Virus record (IMG/VR): IMGVR_UViG_3300022699_000112
Coordinates: 1 to 50,659 of that record
Length of the DNA stretch: 50,659 nucleotides
Strand: one strand, 5' to 3'
Source: a virus
The translations under genes were made by a program, and so were the position numbers. The notes beneath the pieces are model-generated. The model was not told the DNA's origin. It did not search any database and saw only the letters and a list, made by a program, of their open reading frames with translations. Positions 9,801 through 16,470 of the stretch are shown one piece after another (positions within the stretch are counted from its first letter, which is position 1; each line of letters begins with the position of its first letter).

Positions 9801-11330
9801 CTCTCGGAAACTGAGATTGTAGACATCCACAATAAGGTAGCTGAGAATCAGAAGACCCTGCAACTAGCCAACCGGCTTGCTGAATTTTACCAACAGGACC
9901 GGGCTGAGATTGTAAACCAAGCTTCTCGCGATCTCAAAGGTTACGACGACGTAACAGCAGAACATTGGATGCCTCCTGCCCGAAAAGGTCAGAGTGGGCC
10001 GTTGCTGGTTCAGGATGTATTCGGTACTGTTTCTGAAGACATGCGTACGGCCGCTCACTATGCTGGTATCAAGCCGGTTATGCGGAATCTCCAAGCTCTG
10101 GTCAACAACAAAAACTTCCGTCGATCTGTTCAAAACGCCGGTAAGGGCCGCCACCTTAAACGCTTCCAAGAACAACTCGACGCAATGGACCGCAGCCGCC
10201 TGCGTATCGAATCCGATCTGGAAAAGGCCATCAGCCGCATCGGAGCCAATCGTGCCCGGGCAATTTTGTCTAATGGTCGAATCGCTATGCTACAGGCAGG
10301 TTCTTTTCAACTGTACCAGAACGAAACCGATACGCGATACATGCGTCCCGGCCATGTCCCCAAACAAATTTTTGACTCATGGGACCTGCTTCAGTTCAGG
10401 GAAAAGGGCCTCGGCTCTATCCACTCTGTAGTTTCGAAAAACACTATCCGCAAAACATGGAATGGTCGTGGGGCTGTTCTAGATTCCATTCTATGGCCCA
10501 TGCACAAGGTGGACCTTATGGTAGTACGTCAAGCAGCCCGCATTGCCTACCATGAAATGACCGACAAACACCTCGTAGGCAAAGCTCGGCGGTGGTGGGC
10601 TGGTTATGGTAAGGACCCGCATTCTCTCAAAATGATGAGTCCCGAGTTCGTAAAGGCTCTGCATGACCGGGCTACCTATCTGGCATACTCCACCCAGCCC
10701 ATGTTCTTCCCCGAGAGTCGTAACTACTACACCCAGCACGATAACGTGTTCCTCCGGGAAATGGCCCGCTTCCGCTCCTTTACCGATCAGCTTTTGAGGA
10801 ATATCGGCAGACAATATTCTCTCTGGCAAAGTGGCGAGATATCCAACCGCGAAGCAATGCTTAATATGGGCCGCACAATCATGTGGGCTACTATCTGGTA
10901 TAACGGACTCCGCTTTGCGTGGGACTCAATCTTCCACCCAGACGACGCTAAAGAAAAAGACTACTTGTTAGAGGCTATTCTGGGGCCGCTTTCTTGGATA
11001 CCTTTTATCGGCTGGCCTCTTAAAACCGGTGCCGCTTCTTTGGTATCTGATAAAGCCCAGCGGTATGGCCCAGCCAACTTCTCGACCATTACCTTTGACC
11101 AGCTTAACAGGTCAAAAGACACAGCGTTCACCTTAGGTCTGGCGATGAAATACAGCCTCAATGATGAGAAAGACTCGCGGGGCCGTTGGAAATCTGAAAA
11201 ATATTGGAAACGCGGTATTCGCGATGCAGTACGGGATTCTTTGATTTTGTTCTTCGGTCTTCCCGGCGACGCAGTGAATATCATAGAGGATGGAAAGGAC
11301 AAGGGAAAAATTGACATCACAATACGATAA
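6867..11330 (+). CDS. Giant internal virion protein, T7 gp16-position
   Basis: 1487 aa, in the place of T7 gp16 (1318 aa). Highly charged helical N-terminal third; a hydrophobic Ala/Gly stretch near residues 320-360 (MAMAAGAAAAGGAVGGPVG) that could insert in a membrane; a long central helical region with repeated Asp/Glu/Lys; and an aromatic C-terminal region (about 1290-1430, including MWATIWYNGLRFAWDSIF and LGPLSWIPFIGWPL) with membrane-active character. The C-terminal part resembles regions found at the ends of large phage polyvalent/internal core proteins. No lytic transglycosylase motif was recognised at the N-terminus, unlike T7 gp16. I infer that it is ejected into the host and spans the inner membrane during DNA entry. 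The last codons overlap the next small gene. Confidence 0.65.
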   Translation: MSRYLDQLAEQQQVEQKDKVAKLDQNIRAGIKSGMSVPEVVENLQIPDDVKNPNRAVASIAIAQHYNISPERAYGIYPIYKQGLWPDISDEEVVNRLYQSPPDQLPESTVTEQTYEQKAEETLKDFPVYAQKREKAEEKNYPKPTGKNMLKSIFMPPDPKGVEQAQAAAREKARRALDDEWFGKGRSRDLAREQYYDALFEAKTPEEKETATQQYIEALKQQHQNHLKDIDRIEYQIQNHTEDESFMERKALAAKRAGYRAKGTWANVQQHLAKGNPFFTKDREKEFIKEQQDAQREAYAKANAPELWRAELNWIDGVSNSIIENAPTMAMAAGAAAAGGAVGGPVGARAGLWAVTYSAESSEIYQSALERGFSPEEASRRAHMGGVINASLETAGGGVTKYSPSPGLKGKILKYGGKLTKNQLREVLVEEVPQEAVSTILSGNVPYDVDGTVDYSEFTNQMLLVARDAAFTSAFYSSVQAGASNLAAIKTKQQTGFDIDDFTNFDDLMNDVIANGQERDTDLQSKKDAGEYVPGEEKYRLDKIIDHAVKKSIQIPSPDLKKYPYMLVPNSRLEEQAEGYTWHIKNFTDPTNNIKFKSYKEGLAKMQELVPEHVWKAPILVDLEQGHPIEIEEAHKQIQTPDYTEPLEDILNAHRYYLVDEGGNKYGVRDADTSKQVTTGEELDKATRVKNMRNLTQDKGVVSDDPLVQVHRFTRSRFDNGAVPNVYGPISDMLHPGADETARSTAAGALNEYVTGLHTSLAQEFGQVFADQQIPQEFRDSILWLPNEVIYKNKDQSSADTLRHIMRLGQLYGEGAQADQFRNWSRDKINKVKKNKHRKPILSEKDAEPGLWHKLWDPIGGTSKDDFVSSLTHIFGTGHVDVSERIMQARTQTTKYFLGMNDIVDKIQQDLQITNPEKAEWSTVLGRKPKHIPVIVDGQERSMTMAQLIYLDLASRDPSLYNIITNEGIAFKNLDLGPLSETEIVDIHNKVAENQKTLQLANRLAEFYQQDRAEIVNQASRDLKGYDDVTAEHWMPPARKGQSGPLLVQDVFGTVSEDMRTAAHYAGIKPVMRNLQALVNNKNFRRSVQNAGKGRHLKRFQEQLDAMDRSRLRIESDLEKAISRIGANRARAILSNGRIAMLQAGSFQLYQNETDTRYMRPGHVPKQIFDSWDLLQFREKGLGSIHSVVSKNTIRKTWNGRGAVLDSILWPMHKVDLMVVRQAARIAYHEMTDKHLVGKARRWWAGYGKDPHSLKMMSPEFVKALHDRATYLAYSTQPMFFPESRNYYTQHDNVFLREMARFRSFTDQLLRNIGRQYSLWQSGEISNREAMLNMGRTIMWATIWYNGLRFAWDSIFHPDDAKEKDYLLEAILGPLSWIPFIGWPLKTGAASLVSDKAQRYGPANFSTITFDQLNRSKDTAFTLGLAMKYSLNDEKDSRGRWKSEKYWKRGIRDAVRDSLILFFGLPGDAVNIIEDGKDKGKIDITIR

Positions 11331-11505
11331 CATCTGTAAAGATCAGTTCCAATCTATCCATGATAAACTGGATGATATCCGAGATACTGTCCATAGAATA
11401 GACAAAAAGGCTTACCGGAACACGGTAATCATAAATGCTATGTTGTGGTGCTTTGGGGTACTTTTCACGGCGGTAGTCGGTATAGCTGCTGCTATCGTGC
11501 TATAA
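11311..11505 (+). CDS. Small coiled-coil/TM protein, XhlA- or holin-like
   Basis: 63 aa from TTG at 11311, preceded by AAGGGAAAAA. An upstream in-frame ATG at 11290 would add 7 residues but has GAGG directly against it. An amphipathic coiled-coil segment (QSIHDKLDDIRDTVHRIDKKAYRN in two parts) is followed by a single C-terminal transmembrane helix (about residues 38-60, ending AAAIVL). That plan is the one of XhlA-type hemolysin/holin accessory proteins. It is the last gene of the long structural transcription unit, where podoviruses often put lysis genes. No endolysin is next to it. The function is inferred from topology only. Confidence 0.55.
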   Translation: MTSQYDNICKDQFQSIHDKLDDIRDTVHRIDKKAYRNTVIINAMLWCFGVLFTAVVGIAAAIVL

Positions 11506-11553
11506 TAAGGACCGGACGCCACCTCGACATCCGGCCCCGACAGGAGGTTTACA

Positions 11554-11649
11554 ATGTACCGACGTTATTACCGCCACCATCGGCTGGGCGGGGTTTACCT
11601 AATCGGTTTGATCTGTTTGAGTAGCTCACGCACTTCAGACGTTTTATAA
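11554..11649 (+). CDS. Possible 31-aa peptide with strong SD at convergent junction
   Basis: An ATG follows a perfect SD (CAGGAGG, 6-nt spacer). The 31 codons give a Arg/Tyr/His-rich start and a short hydrophobic stretch ([13 protein letters not shown]). The reading frame runs antisense into the 3' end of the minus-strand gene that stops at 11595. Upstream, 11512-11534 forms a small CCGGA/TCCGG hairpin without a T-run. The only positive evidence is the SD quality; codon use cannot be judged at this length. Confidence 0.35.
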   Translation: MYRRYYRHHRLGGVYLIGLICLSSSRTSDVL

Positions 11650-11867
11650 GTCCAACCAAACAGAGTAATTGTGTCTCCTAATGAGAGGAATTCTTTTTTC
11701 TTGAAGACTTCGTAATCCCCGTCACAGTCACGAGTAAGCCAAATATCGTTGCTTTCAAACACCACGGTATAGGGCTTGAAAGCGTCTACTACATAACCGT
11801 CTGTCCTGTCTATAAAACCCGGGAATCTTTTTGGTTCACCATAGTCGCCTGCATACAAAGACATCAT
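11595..11867 (-). CDS. Hypothetical protein, paralog of the 13061-13459 product
   Basis: 90 aa; ATG preceded by AAAGGAAAT; the start overlaps the recA stop by 4 nt, so it is the last gene of the leftward operon. Its middle and end resemble the product of the gene at 13061-13459: [13 protein letters not shown] against VIFENDDIFVTE, followed in both by a D/W-V-F pair and a C-terminal Lys/Glu-rich helix ([10 protein letters not shown] against KVKDRIKELD). The pair therefore looks like an old duplication flanking recA. No known fold is recognised; the protein is small, beta-rich and cytoplasmic. Confidence 0.75.
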   Translation of the reverse strand: MMSLYAGDYGEPKRFPGFIDRTDGYVVDAFKPYTVVFESNDIWLTRDCDGDYEVFKKKEFLSLGDTITLFGWTYKTSEVRELLKQIKPIR

Positions 11868-12814
11868 ATTTCCTTTCGTAATTGTTCGTACAATTCTTTA
11901 TCTAACAGAGCTTCTTTGACACTATTCTTTCCGTGCCACCGTTGCTCACCATAAGAGAACCAAGCACCTTTTTGCTCGATAATTCCCTTTTCAATCGCAA
12001 TGTCAAGAACATCAGCCTCCTTGCTGATTCCCCTATCAAACGTCAGGTCAAAATGAGCTTCCTTAAAGGGGGGTGCCACCTTGTTCTTGACGACTTTAAC
12101 CCTGACGCGGTTGGCTATCGACTCCCCCCCGTTATCCTTAATGGTCGATACCCGGCGTACATCCAATCGTACACTACTATAATATTTTAACGCATTACCC
12201 CCCGGTGTTGTTTCAGGATTTCCATACATTACTCCAATTTTCATTCGAAGTTGATTGATAAAAATAACAAGTGTGCGGGATGTATGGATTATACCAGAGA
12301 GCTTTCTCATGGCCTGACTCATCATCCGGGCTTGTAAACCAACGTGGCTCTGGCCCATGTCCCCCTGAAGTTCCACCTCGGGGATTAAAGCGGCCACAGA
12401 ATCTATCACCACCACATCAAGCATATTGGACTGAACCAGAAGTTCCACAATACCCAGAGCTTCTTCACCGGTGGTGGGCTGGCTAATCAATAGGTTGTCT
12501 ACATCTACTCCGATCTTTTTGGCCCACGAAATATCTAATGCGTGCTCTGCATCAACAAAGGCCGACTTCCTGCTATACTTCTGAGCCTCGGCTATAGTGT
12601 GGAGAGCCAGAGTAGTTTTGCCTGACGACTCCTTGCCGTAGATTTCAACGATACGTCCCCGGGGGAGTCCTTTACCCCCGAGAGCTATATCCAGCGATGG
12701 AGAACCGGTGCTGACACATTCAATACCCTTAACCGAATCAGACATCCTCATTACCGACCCGGCACCGTACTGCTTGTCAATCTTATCTAGGGCTTTTTGG
12801 AGATCATCACTCAT
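11864..12814 (-). CDS. recA: RecA recombinase
   Basis: 316 aa from the ATG at 12814 (SD-like GGAAAACTA). Upstream in-frame codons exist but lie inside the preceding gene. All RecA landmarks are visible: Walker [10 protein letters not shown], the AEHALD segment, Walker [13 protein letters not shown], the [22 protein letters not shown] region, the [22 protein letters not shown]2 region and [12 protein letters not shown]. Slightly shorter than bacterial RecA (about 350 aa), lacking part of the acidic C-terminal tail. It would catalyse ATP-dependent strand exchange, acting with the phage SSB and nuclease encoded upstream. A full bacterial-type RecA (rather than UvsX or Sak) in a genome this small is notable. 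The coupled start (8-nt overlap) puts it at the end of the replication operon. Confidence 0.97.
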   Translation of the reverse strand: MSDDLQKALDKIDKQYGAGSVMRMSDSVKGIECVSTGSPSLDIALGGKGLPRGRIVEIYGKESSGKTTLALHTIAEAQKYSRKSAFVDAEHALDISWAKKIGVDVDNLLISQPTTGEEALGIVELLVQSNMLDVVVIDSVAALIPEVELQGDMGQSHVGLQARMMSQAMRKLSGIIHTSRTLVIFINQLRMKIGVMYGNPETTPGGNALKYYSSVRLDVRRVSTIKDNGGESIANRVRVKVVKNKVAPPFKEAHFDLTFDRGISKEADVLDIAIEKGIIEQKGAWFSYGEQRWHGKNSVKEALLDKELYEQLRKEI

Positions 12815-13064
12815 TAGTTTTCCAATAAACTCGGCAGCCCCGAACAACAAACCTGTCGTCGGTCAAATCAAATCTCTGCAAGTTAGTTTTAAAAAAACGC
12901 ACATAATCTATTGGATAATACAGAGAGTTTTCATCCTGAGCAAACCTCTTGGCAAGCAAACAGTCTACGAAAATATCTATCGCATCAGTGGTCTCGGGTA
13001 CAGTTTCCCGGCAGACAAACTTTCCATTCAGATATAAAAGCACGTTTAAGCGTCTCTCACTCAT
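12807..13064 (-). CDS. Hypothetical protein upstream of recA
   Basis: 85 aa; the start is in a 4-nt overlap with the upstream gene and the end overlaps recA by 8 nt. It opens with a short beta hairpin ([14 protein letters not shown]) and is rich in aromatic residues and Asp/Arg; no motif, signal or membrane segment is seen. Conserved spacing on both sides suggests co-translation with recA, but no function can be assigned. Confidence 0.7.
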   Translation of the reverse strand: MSERRLNVLLYLNGKFVCRETVPETTDAIDIFVDCLLAKRFAQDENSLYYPIDYVRFFKTNLQRFDLTDDRFVVRGCRVYWKTNE

Positions 13065-13459
13065 TCAAGATGGTCCAGTTCTTTAATACGGTCCTTGACT
13101 TTCTCTAGATCGTATATTTTACCGTCTATTTCAACCACCGGCATCCGTTTGTCGAAAACTGCCTTATCCCAAACAACTCTAGTTGGCTGGTCGTCTAGTG
13201 TTTCCGTTACGAATATATCGTCATTTTCGAAAATCACCTTGAGCTTGCTACAGCTTACAACAGTTTTATGCGAGCGAGATATAGTACCGTCGATTATCTC
13301 CAATGGGGTAAAATCCCAATAACCCGCATTTAGAAAATCGGCACGACGACTTGAAAAATACACCTGATTTTCAGTGACATAATAAGCCATACCCCACAGC
13401 ACGATACCCGTCTCTTTATTTACAGCCTTAAATTTATCGCCGGTTTTAATTCTTATCAT
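13061..13459 (-). CDS. Hypothetical beta-rich protein (paralog of last operon gene)
   Basis: 132 aa; ATG preceded by AAAGGATTAAACG. It begins with a small barrel-like segment (IRIKTGDKFKAV...TGIVLWG), and its C-terminal half matches the 90-aa product at 11595-11867 (VIFENDDIFVTE; a final Lys/Glu helix after an I-Y-D-L strand). The two genes bracket recA and the 85-aa gene. Could be a small modulator of a shared partner; this is inference only. Confidence 0.75.
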   Translation of the reverse strand: MIRIKTGDKFKAVNKETGIVLWGMAYYVTENQVYFSSRRADFLNAGYWDFTPLEIIDGTISRSHKTVVSCSKLKVIFENDDIFVTETLDDQPTRVVWDKAVFDKRMPVVEIDGKIYDLEKVKDRIKELDHLE

Positions 13460-13739
13460 CGTTTAATCCTTTTCTTGTAATTTCGCTATCTTTTTTAGCC
13501 ACTTCTGTTTCAACATTTTTCTTAGCCTTGGCAATTTCACAAGCCTTAGCCCGCCAGTGCTCAGCTTCTGTCCGCAATTCATCACACCGGACACTTAGCT
13601 TTTGACATTCTTCTTCCAACGAATCAATTTTTGCTATAACCCCCTCAACAAAAGTAGCAGGAGCAAAACTTATTTGTGCGTGACCAAAGGGCAGTTTGTC
13701 CGCTAATTTGCCCAGAGCCTCATCGAGTTTTTTGTCCAT
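13446..13739 (-). CDS. Coiled-coil protein
   Basis: 97 aa; SD AAGGAAAAAT before the ATG. After an N-terminal amphipathic helix (LDEALGKLADKL), residues 35-85 form a heptad-patterned, Glu/Lys/Ala-rich coiled coil containing two Cys. Overlaps its neighbours by 14 and 20 nt. Role unknown; perhaps an oligomerising partner in the replication operon. Confidence 0.7.
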   Translation of the reverse strand: MDKKLDEALGKLADKLPFGHAQISFAPATFVEGVIAKIDSLEEECQKLSVRCDELRTEAEHWRAKACEIAKAKKNVETEVAKKDSEITRKGLNDDKN

Positions 13740-13866
13740 ATTTTTCCTTTTCTTGTTCTCTTATACGAGGAAGACAACACTTTTTAAACTTCTTCCCACT
13801 ACGACACGGGCACGGTTGGTTCCGGCCCACTTTAATTATACCAAACTTGCCCCATTTAATCTTCAT
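13720..13866 (-). CDS. SEC-C motif zinc-binding protein
   Basis: 48 aa from the ATG at 13866 (GTGGAAGC just upstream); a GTG at 13914 would extend it by 16 residues. The core is a canonical SEC-C motif, VGRNQPCPCRSGKKFKKCC, the zinc-binding module first seen at the SecA C-terminus and used as a docking or nucleic-acid-binding add-on. Basic tail. Here it stands alone. It overlaps the upstream 57-aa gene by 11 nt and the downstream coiled-coil gene by 20 nt. Confidence 0.75.
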   Translation of the reverse strand: MKIKWGKFGIIKVGRNQPCPCRSGKKFKKCCLPRIREQEKEKYGQKTR

Positions 13867-14029
13867 GCTTCCACCACTTTCCCAAATGTTTTCCACAGCG
13901 AAGACAAGTCTCACTTGATATTTTAGTGGTTTCCCGCCAGAAAAAGCCGGGCATATCGGCGGGGGTGATTTTGGTTGTTATAGACCACCTTTTGTGTCCA
14001 AATATCAAACAAATCAACTTCTGAATCAT
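13856..14029 (-). CDS. 57-aa Trp-rich protein with C-terminal CxxC
   Basis: ATG overlaps the HU stop as ATGA. 57 residues, Trp- and Lys-rich, ending with a CLRCGKH...W...HED pattern, a half zinc ribbon of a type common in small phage proteins. The stop overlaps the SEC-C gene start. The ATGA coupling and the CxxC motif make it a convincing gene despite its size. A loosely similar basic CxxC protein is encoded at 26081-26374. Confidence 0.65.
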   Translation of the reverse strand: MIQKLICLIFGHKRWSITTKITPADMPGFFWRETTKISSETCLRCGKHLGKWWKHED

Positions 14030-14301
14030 ATCTCCAACAACCTTTCTCGAATAACTTTCGCCGGTCTGAAATACACCCGTCTTTTGGGCGGCACATGAAC
14101 CGGCTCCATCGTTTTAGGATTGTGGGCTTCTCTACTAGGTTTATGTTTTACCCGAAACGTACCCAGCCCGTGTAGCTCCAAGCACCCTTGGTTAATCCCC
14201 TCTTGCATTGCAACAAGGGCAATATCAAAAGCCTTTTTTGCTTTATCGTGAGTCAAGCCGGTACCGTCAGCTATACGCCGGGTTATATCCAATTTATTCA
14301 T
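14026..14301 (-). CDS. HU/IHF-family DNA-binding protein
   Basis: 91 aa. Two N-terminal helices (DITRRIADGTGL...AKKAFDIALVAMQEGI), then the signature LHGLGTFRVKHKPSREAHNPKT and PPKRRVYFRPAK arm region of HU/IHF proteins; the NPKT position carries the intercalating Pro. It bends and compacts DNA as a dimer and can assist replication initiation, recombination or terminase action. ATGA-type overlap with the metallophosphoesterase gene upstream and the 57-aa gene downstream. Confidence 0.93.
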   Translation of the reverse strand: MNKLDITRRIADGTGLTHDKAKKAFDIALVAMQEGINQGCLELHGLGTFRVKHKPSREAHNPKTMEPVHVPPKRRVYFRPAKVIRERLLEI

Positions 14302-15197
14302 ATCTCATAATTCTCCACTTTTTGAGTCCACTCATTCTTATAGATAAGTTTGCCCCATTGAAGTGTGTCTATCGTATCGTCTGGGCAAATGTTGAACCAT
14401 GTCAACCCTGTTGCTACGATGCCAGAGCATTGACGTTCACCATACTTTGACCCCCAATCAGTTAAACACGGCAAAGAAACAGCCATCCAATCTACCCCGG
14501 AACACTCACGAAAGTCATGGACATGCCCGCGAAGAATCACATGAGCTTTGGGTTGGGAGTCGTTGTGGTCGTGCCAGTATAAATTCCATGTCTGTTCTTT
14601 TGCCAGTGGGGTGTATCGGCCATAGGGGGTCGATGAACCGCCTACCTTGTGTTTAATATCGAATTGGACCCCATTTATTACCGGAAATTCGTGGCTGCCG
14701 ATAACAACCTCAACTCCCTCTTTTTGGAGATTATTAGCAATTACGTTCTCGTGATCTCCCCCATCCTCACCTCCGGCTGTATGGTATGGGGTGCCGTAAA
14801 CCATAACTACTTTCTTAGCCCCTGTAGCAAGAATACATTGGGTTGCCATATCGGTCTGTTGTTGCCAAGTACGGACTAACAACTCACTGCCCCCTGACCT
14901 TTTGCCCATTCCCTCGGTTAAATCTCCACCGCAAATAAGGATATCGGGTCTATAAAGATGGACCCACTCGGTATACCAACACCAAAGCTCATCAGGAATA
15001 GTGGTCCAACCCGGGGGGGTCAGACCACTACGATGCCCACAATGCAGATCACTAATCACCAAGACTTTCTTCATCTTCTGGTTCAGGACCCGTCCAGTTG
15101 AGTCGGTCGAAATCTTCAGATACGTCGCTATATCCGTCTGTTTCATTCCCATCTGGGCCATCAGCCTTACTTTCTGTTTGAGTTCGGGTGTGAGCAT
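14298..15197 (-). CDS. Metallophosphoesterase with N-terminal helix-turn-helix
   Basis: 299 aa. Calcineurin-like phosphoesterase motifs are visible: VISDLHCGH (D50, H52), ICGGDL (G91-D92), YGTPYH in the place of GNHD/E, and RGHVH (224-227). Residues 1-40 form a helix-turn-helix (KQTDIATYLKIST) preceding the catalytic domain. The long start at 15197 has a good SD (GAGGA, 8-nt spacer) but overlaps the upstream gene by 146 nt; a shorter start at 15074 (overlap 23 nt) would give only the catalytic domain. I favour the long form because the HTH is recognisable. Substrate unknown; such phage enzymes may act on nucleotides, RNA caps or DNA ends. The unusual GNHD replacement may alter metal binding. 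Confidence 0.85.
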   Translation of the reverse strand: MLTPELKQKVRLMAQMGMKQTDIATYLKISTDSTGRVLNQKMKKVLVISDLHCGHRSGLTPPGWTTIPDELWCWYTEWVHLYRPDILICGGDLTEGMGKRSGGSELLVRTWQQQTDMATQCILATGAKKVVMVYGTPYHTAGGEDGGDHENVIANNLQKEGVEVVIGSHEFPVINGVQFDIKHKVGGSSTPYGRYTPLAKEQTWNLYWHDHNDSQPKAHVILRGHVHDFRECSGVDWMAVSLPCLTDWGSKYGERQCSGIVATGLTWFNICPDDTIDTLQWGKLIYKNEWTQKVENYEI

Positions 15198-15567
15198 CTA
15201 CAAGGTCCTCGATCTGATTCCGGCGTGCGATCATCGTCTTCAGTATAATCAAATAGGCGATGATATCATCTATTTTCTCTACCCACTGATTATAAGGTCT
15301 ACGGCCCTCTGTGTCCAGTTCATTTACGAACTTTCGTACCGAAATGATGTGTTTCAGCATGAAAAACCACAGAATACGTTCAGGCGGCAAATCTTCAATG
15401 GCCGACCCGTCATTGAAGTTTTCCACCCGATTGTTATCGCTGCTATACTCGTTCCCTTTTGTACCCAGCAGTTGAGTCACGCGGGAAAAAGTCACGTTTT
15501 TAATCGTGTCGATCAGGTCGCTATTGGCAACCATACACTGACGCACATAATATTCCTTATTATTCAT
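15052..15567 (-). CDS. Phage nucleotide-modification-associated protein (DUF1599/Nmad1-like)
   Basis: 171 aa; SD AAGGATGCGTA. The all-helical core, with GTKGNEYSS...NRVENF, then MLKHIISVRKF and a final KIDDIIAYLIILKTM helix, matches the family of phage proteins related to thymidylate synthase-associated/DUF1599 (Nmad1) proteins of base-modification pathways. The tail after residue 125 is Asp/Glu/Thr-rich and disordered, and the same DNA encodes the HTH of the downstream gene in another frame. Whether the phage modifies its DNA cannot be told from this gene alone; no modified-base synthase or methylase was recognised. Confidence 0.7.
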   Translation of the reverse strand: MNNKEYYVRQCMVANSDLIDTIKNVTFSRVTQLLGTKGNEYSSDNNRVENFNDGSAIEDLPPERILWFFMLKHIISVRKFVNELDTEGRRPYNQWVEKIDDIIAYLIILKTMIARRNQIEDLVDAHTRTQTESKADGPDGNETDGYSDVSEDFDRLNWTGPEPEDEESLGD

Positions 15568-15970
15568 TACGCATCCTTTCTATCTTTTCTTTCATCTCCT
15601 CTTGGACCTTTTGGCAATCCGATAGATGCTGAGATCGGCAGAATAAACCTATATCTCGTAGACCCTGCAAAACAGGTATTCCGCGTTTCTTTGCGGCTTC
15701 GATTTCCATTCGAGTTCCCTTACTGCTCTCCCAACCGGGAACAAGTGCTACGGCGTCACACCGAAACATTATTTCCAGATTAGTTCCCATGTAATCGTGG
15801 AGCGTAAGGTCCCCGCACACTAGACCTTTAATAATATCCAGACATGGAATAGCGGTAAACACGCCAAATTCCTCGATCTGCCGGGCATACTTAATCATGC
15901 GGTGCATATTGTGGATGTACCCCTCGGGGCCATCAGTGAGCTTACCAGCGACATAGATGAGTTTGTTCAT
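15560..15970 (-). CDS. Nucleoside 2-deoxyribosyltransferase-like (DUF4406)
   Basis: 136 aa from the ATG at 15970 (an in-frame upstream codon at 16009 lies in the preceding gene). The Rossmann-like start IYVAGKLTDG, the central HDYMGTNLEIMFRCDAVALVPGW and the SKGTRMEIEAAKKRGIPV segment are typical of DUF4406 and nucleoside 2-deoxyribosyltransferase-like proteins; the Glu in RMEIEAA is the likely catalytic or ribose-binding residue. Probable role in nucleotide salvage or turnover. Overlaps both neighbours by a few bases. Confidence 0.8.
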   Translation of the reverse strand: MNKLIYVAGKLTDGPEGYIHNMHRMIKYARQIEEFGVFTAIPCLDIIKGLVCGDLTLHDYMGTNLEIMFRCDAVALVPGWESSKGTRMEIEAAKKRGIPVLQGLRDIGLFCRSQHLSDCQKVQEEMKEKIERMRNE

Positions 15971-16470
15971 TGCTGATTCCTTGGCATTAAAGTGTACTGT
16001 CGTCCGCATCGCTTACATCGAACAATGCGGGGTTGTGTAAGAAAATCATCCCCCGTATCCACTTTGTGAAAAGTATCACAAGTCGCATGGGGGTCCGCAT
16101 TATCGTTCACAGGATTACATACTGCGGGACAAACCCACATCACATAGTGCCCCTGCTGCCATGCTATTTCGGGGTATATGCCCTCAATTTCACAGGTCAT
16201 ATCCTCTGGACCGCACATGTCCCCCAACCCCGGACCTGCGGCATACTCCGCATCCACAAAGAAAAATGTTTGCACGGTCCAGCGTCCTTTCGGTCCCCGG
16301 CGTTTAGTCTGGATTTCCCGCACATCTATTCCCTGTTGGTTAAGAATATGTACTACGTCGGTAGGGACCCGAATGTCAAACATATCCCTTAAATCCCGCC
16401 CGGTAAAACCCAACCCGGCTTTCATCAAATCCGCTGCTTCTTCTAAGTGTGAATTATACCTTATTGCCAT
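15967..16470 (-). CDS. Zinc-ribbon hypothetical protein
   Basis: 167 aa from the ATG at 16470 (SD GGGAG), overlapping the polymerase stop by 17 nt. The N-terminal 60 residues are helical with a HILNQQGIDVREIQ segment; the C-terminal half holds Cys clusters (CPAVC, CDTFH, and a final RCKRCGRQYTL ribbon). Likely zinc-binding and nucleic-acid-associated, but no named family is recognised. Position directly after DNA polymerase suggests a replication accessory role. Confidence 0.7.
   Translation of the reverse strand: MAIRYNSHLEEAADLMKAGLGFTGRDLRDMFDIRVPTDVVHILNQQGIDVREIQTKRRGPKGRWTVQTFFFVDAEYAAGPGLGDMCGPEDMTCEIEGIYPEIAWQQGHYVMWVCPAVCNPVNDNADPHATCDTFHKVDTGDDFLTQPRIVRCKRCGRQYTLMPRNQQ

Noticed and set aside
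15001-15783. 260-codon plus-strand open frame
   Set aside because: Antisense to the DUF1599-like, DUF4406-like and phosphoesterase genes, which carry clear domains and SDs; no SD or homologous motif on the plus strand.
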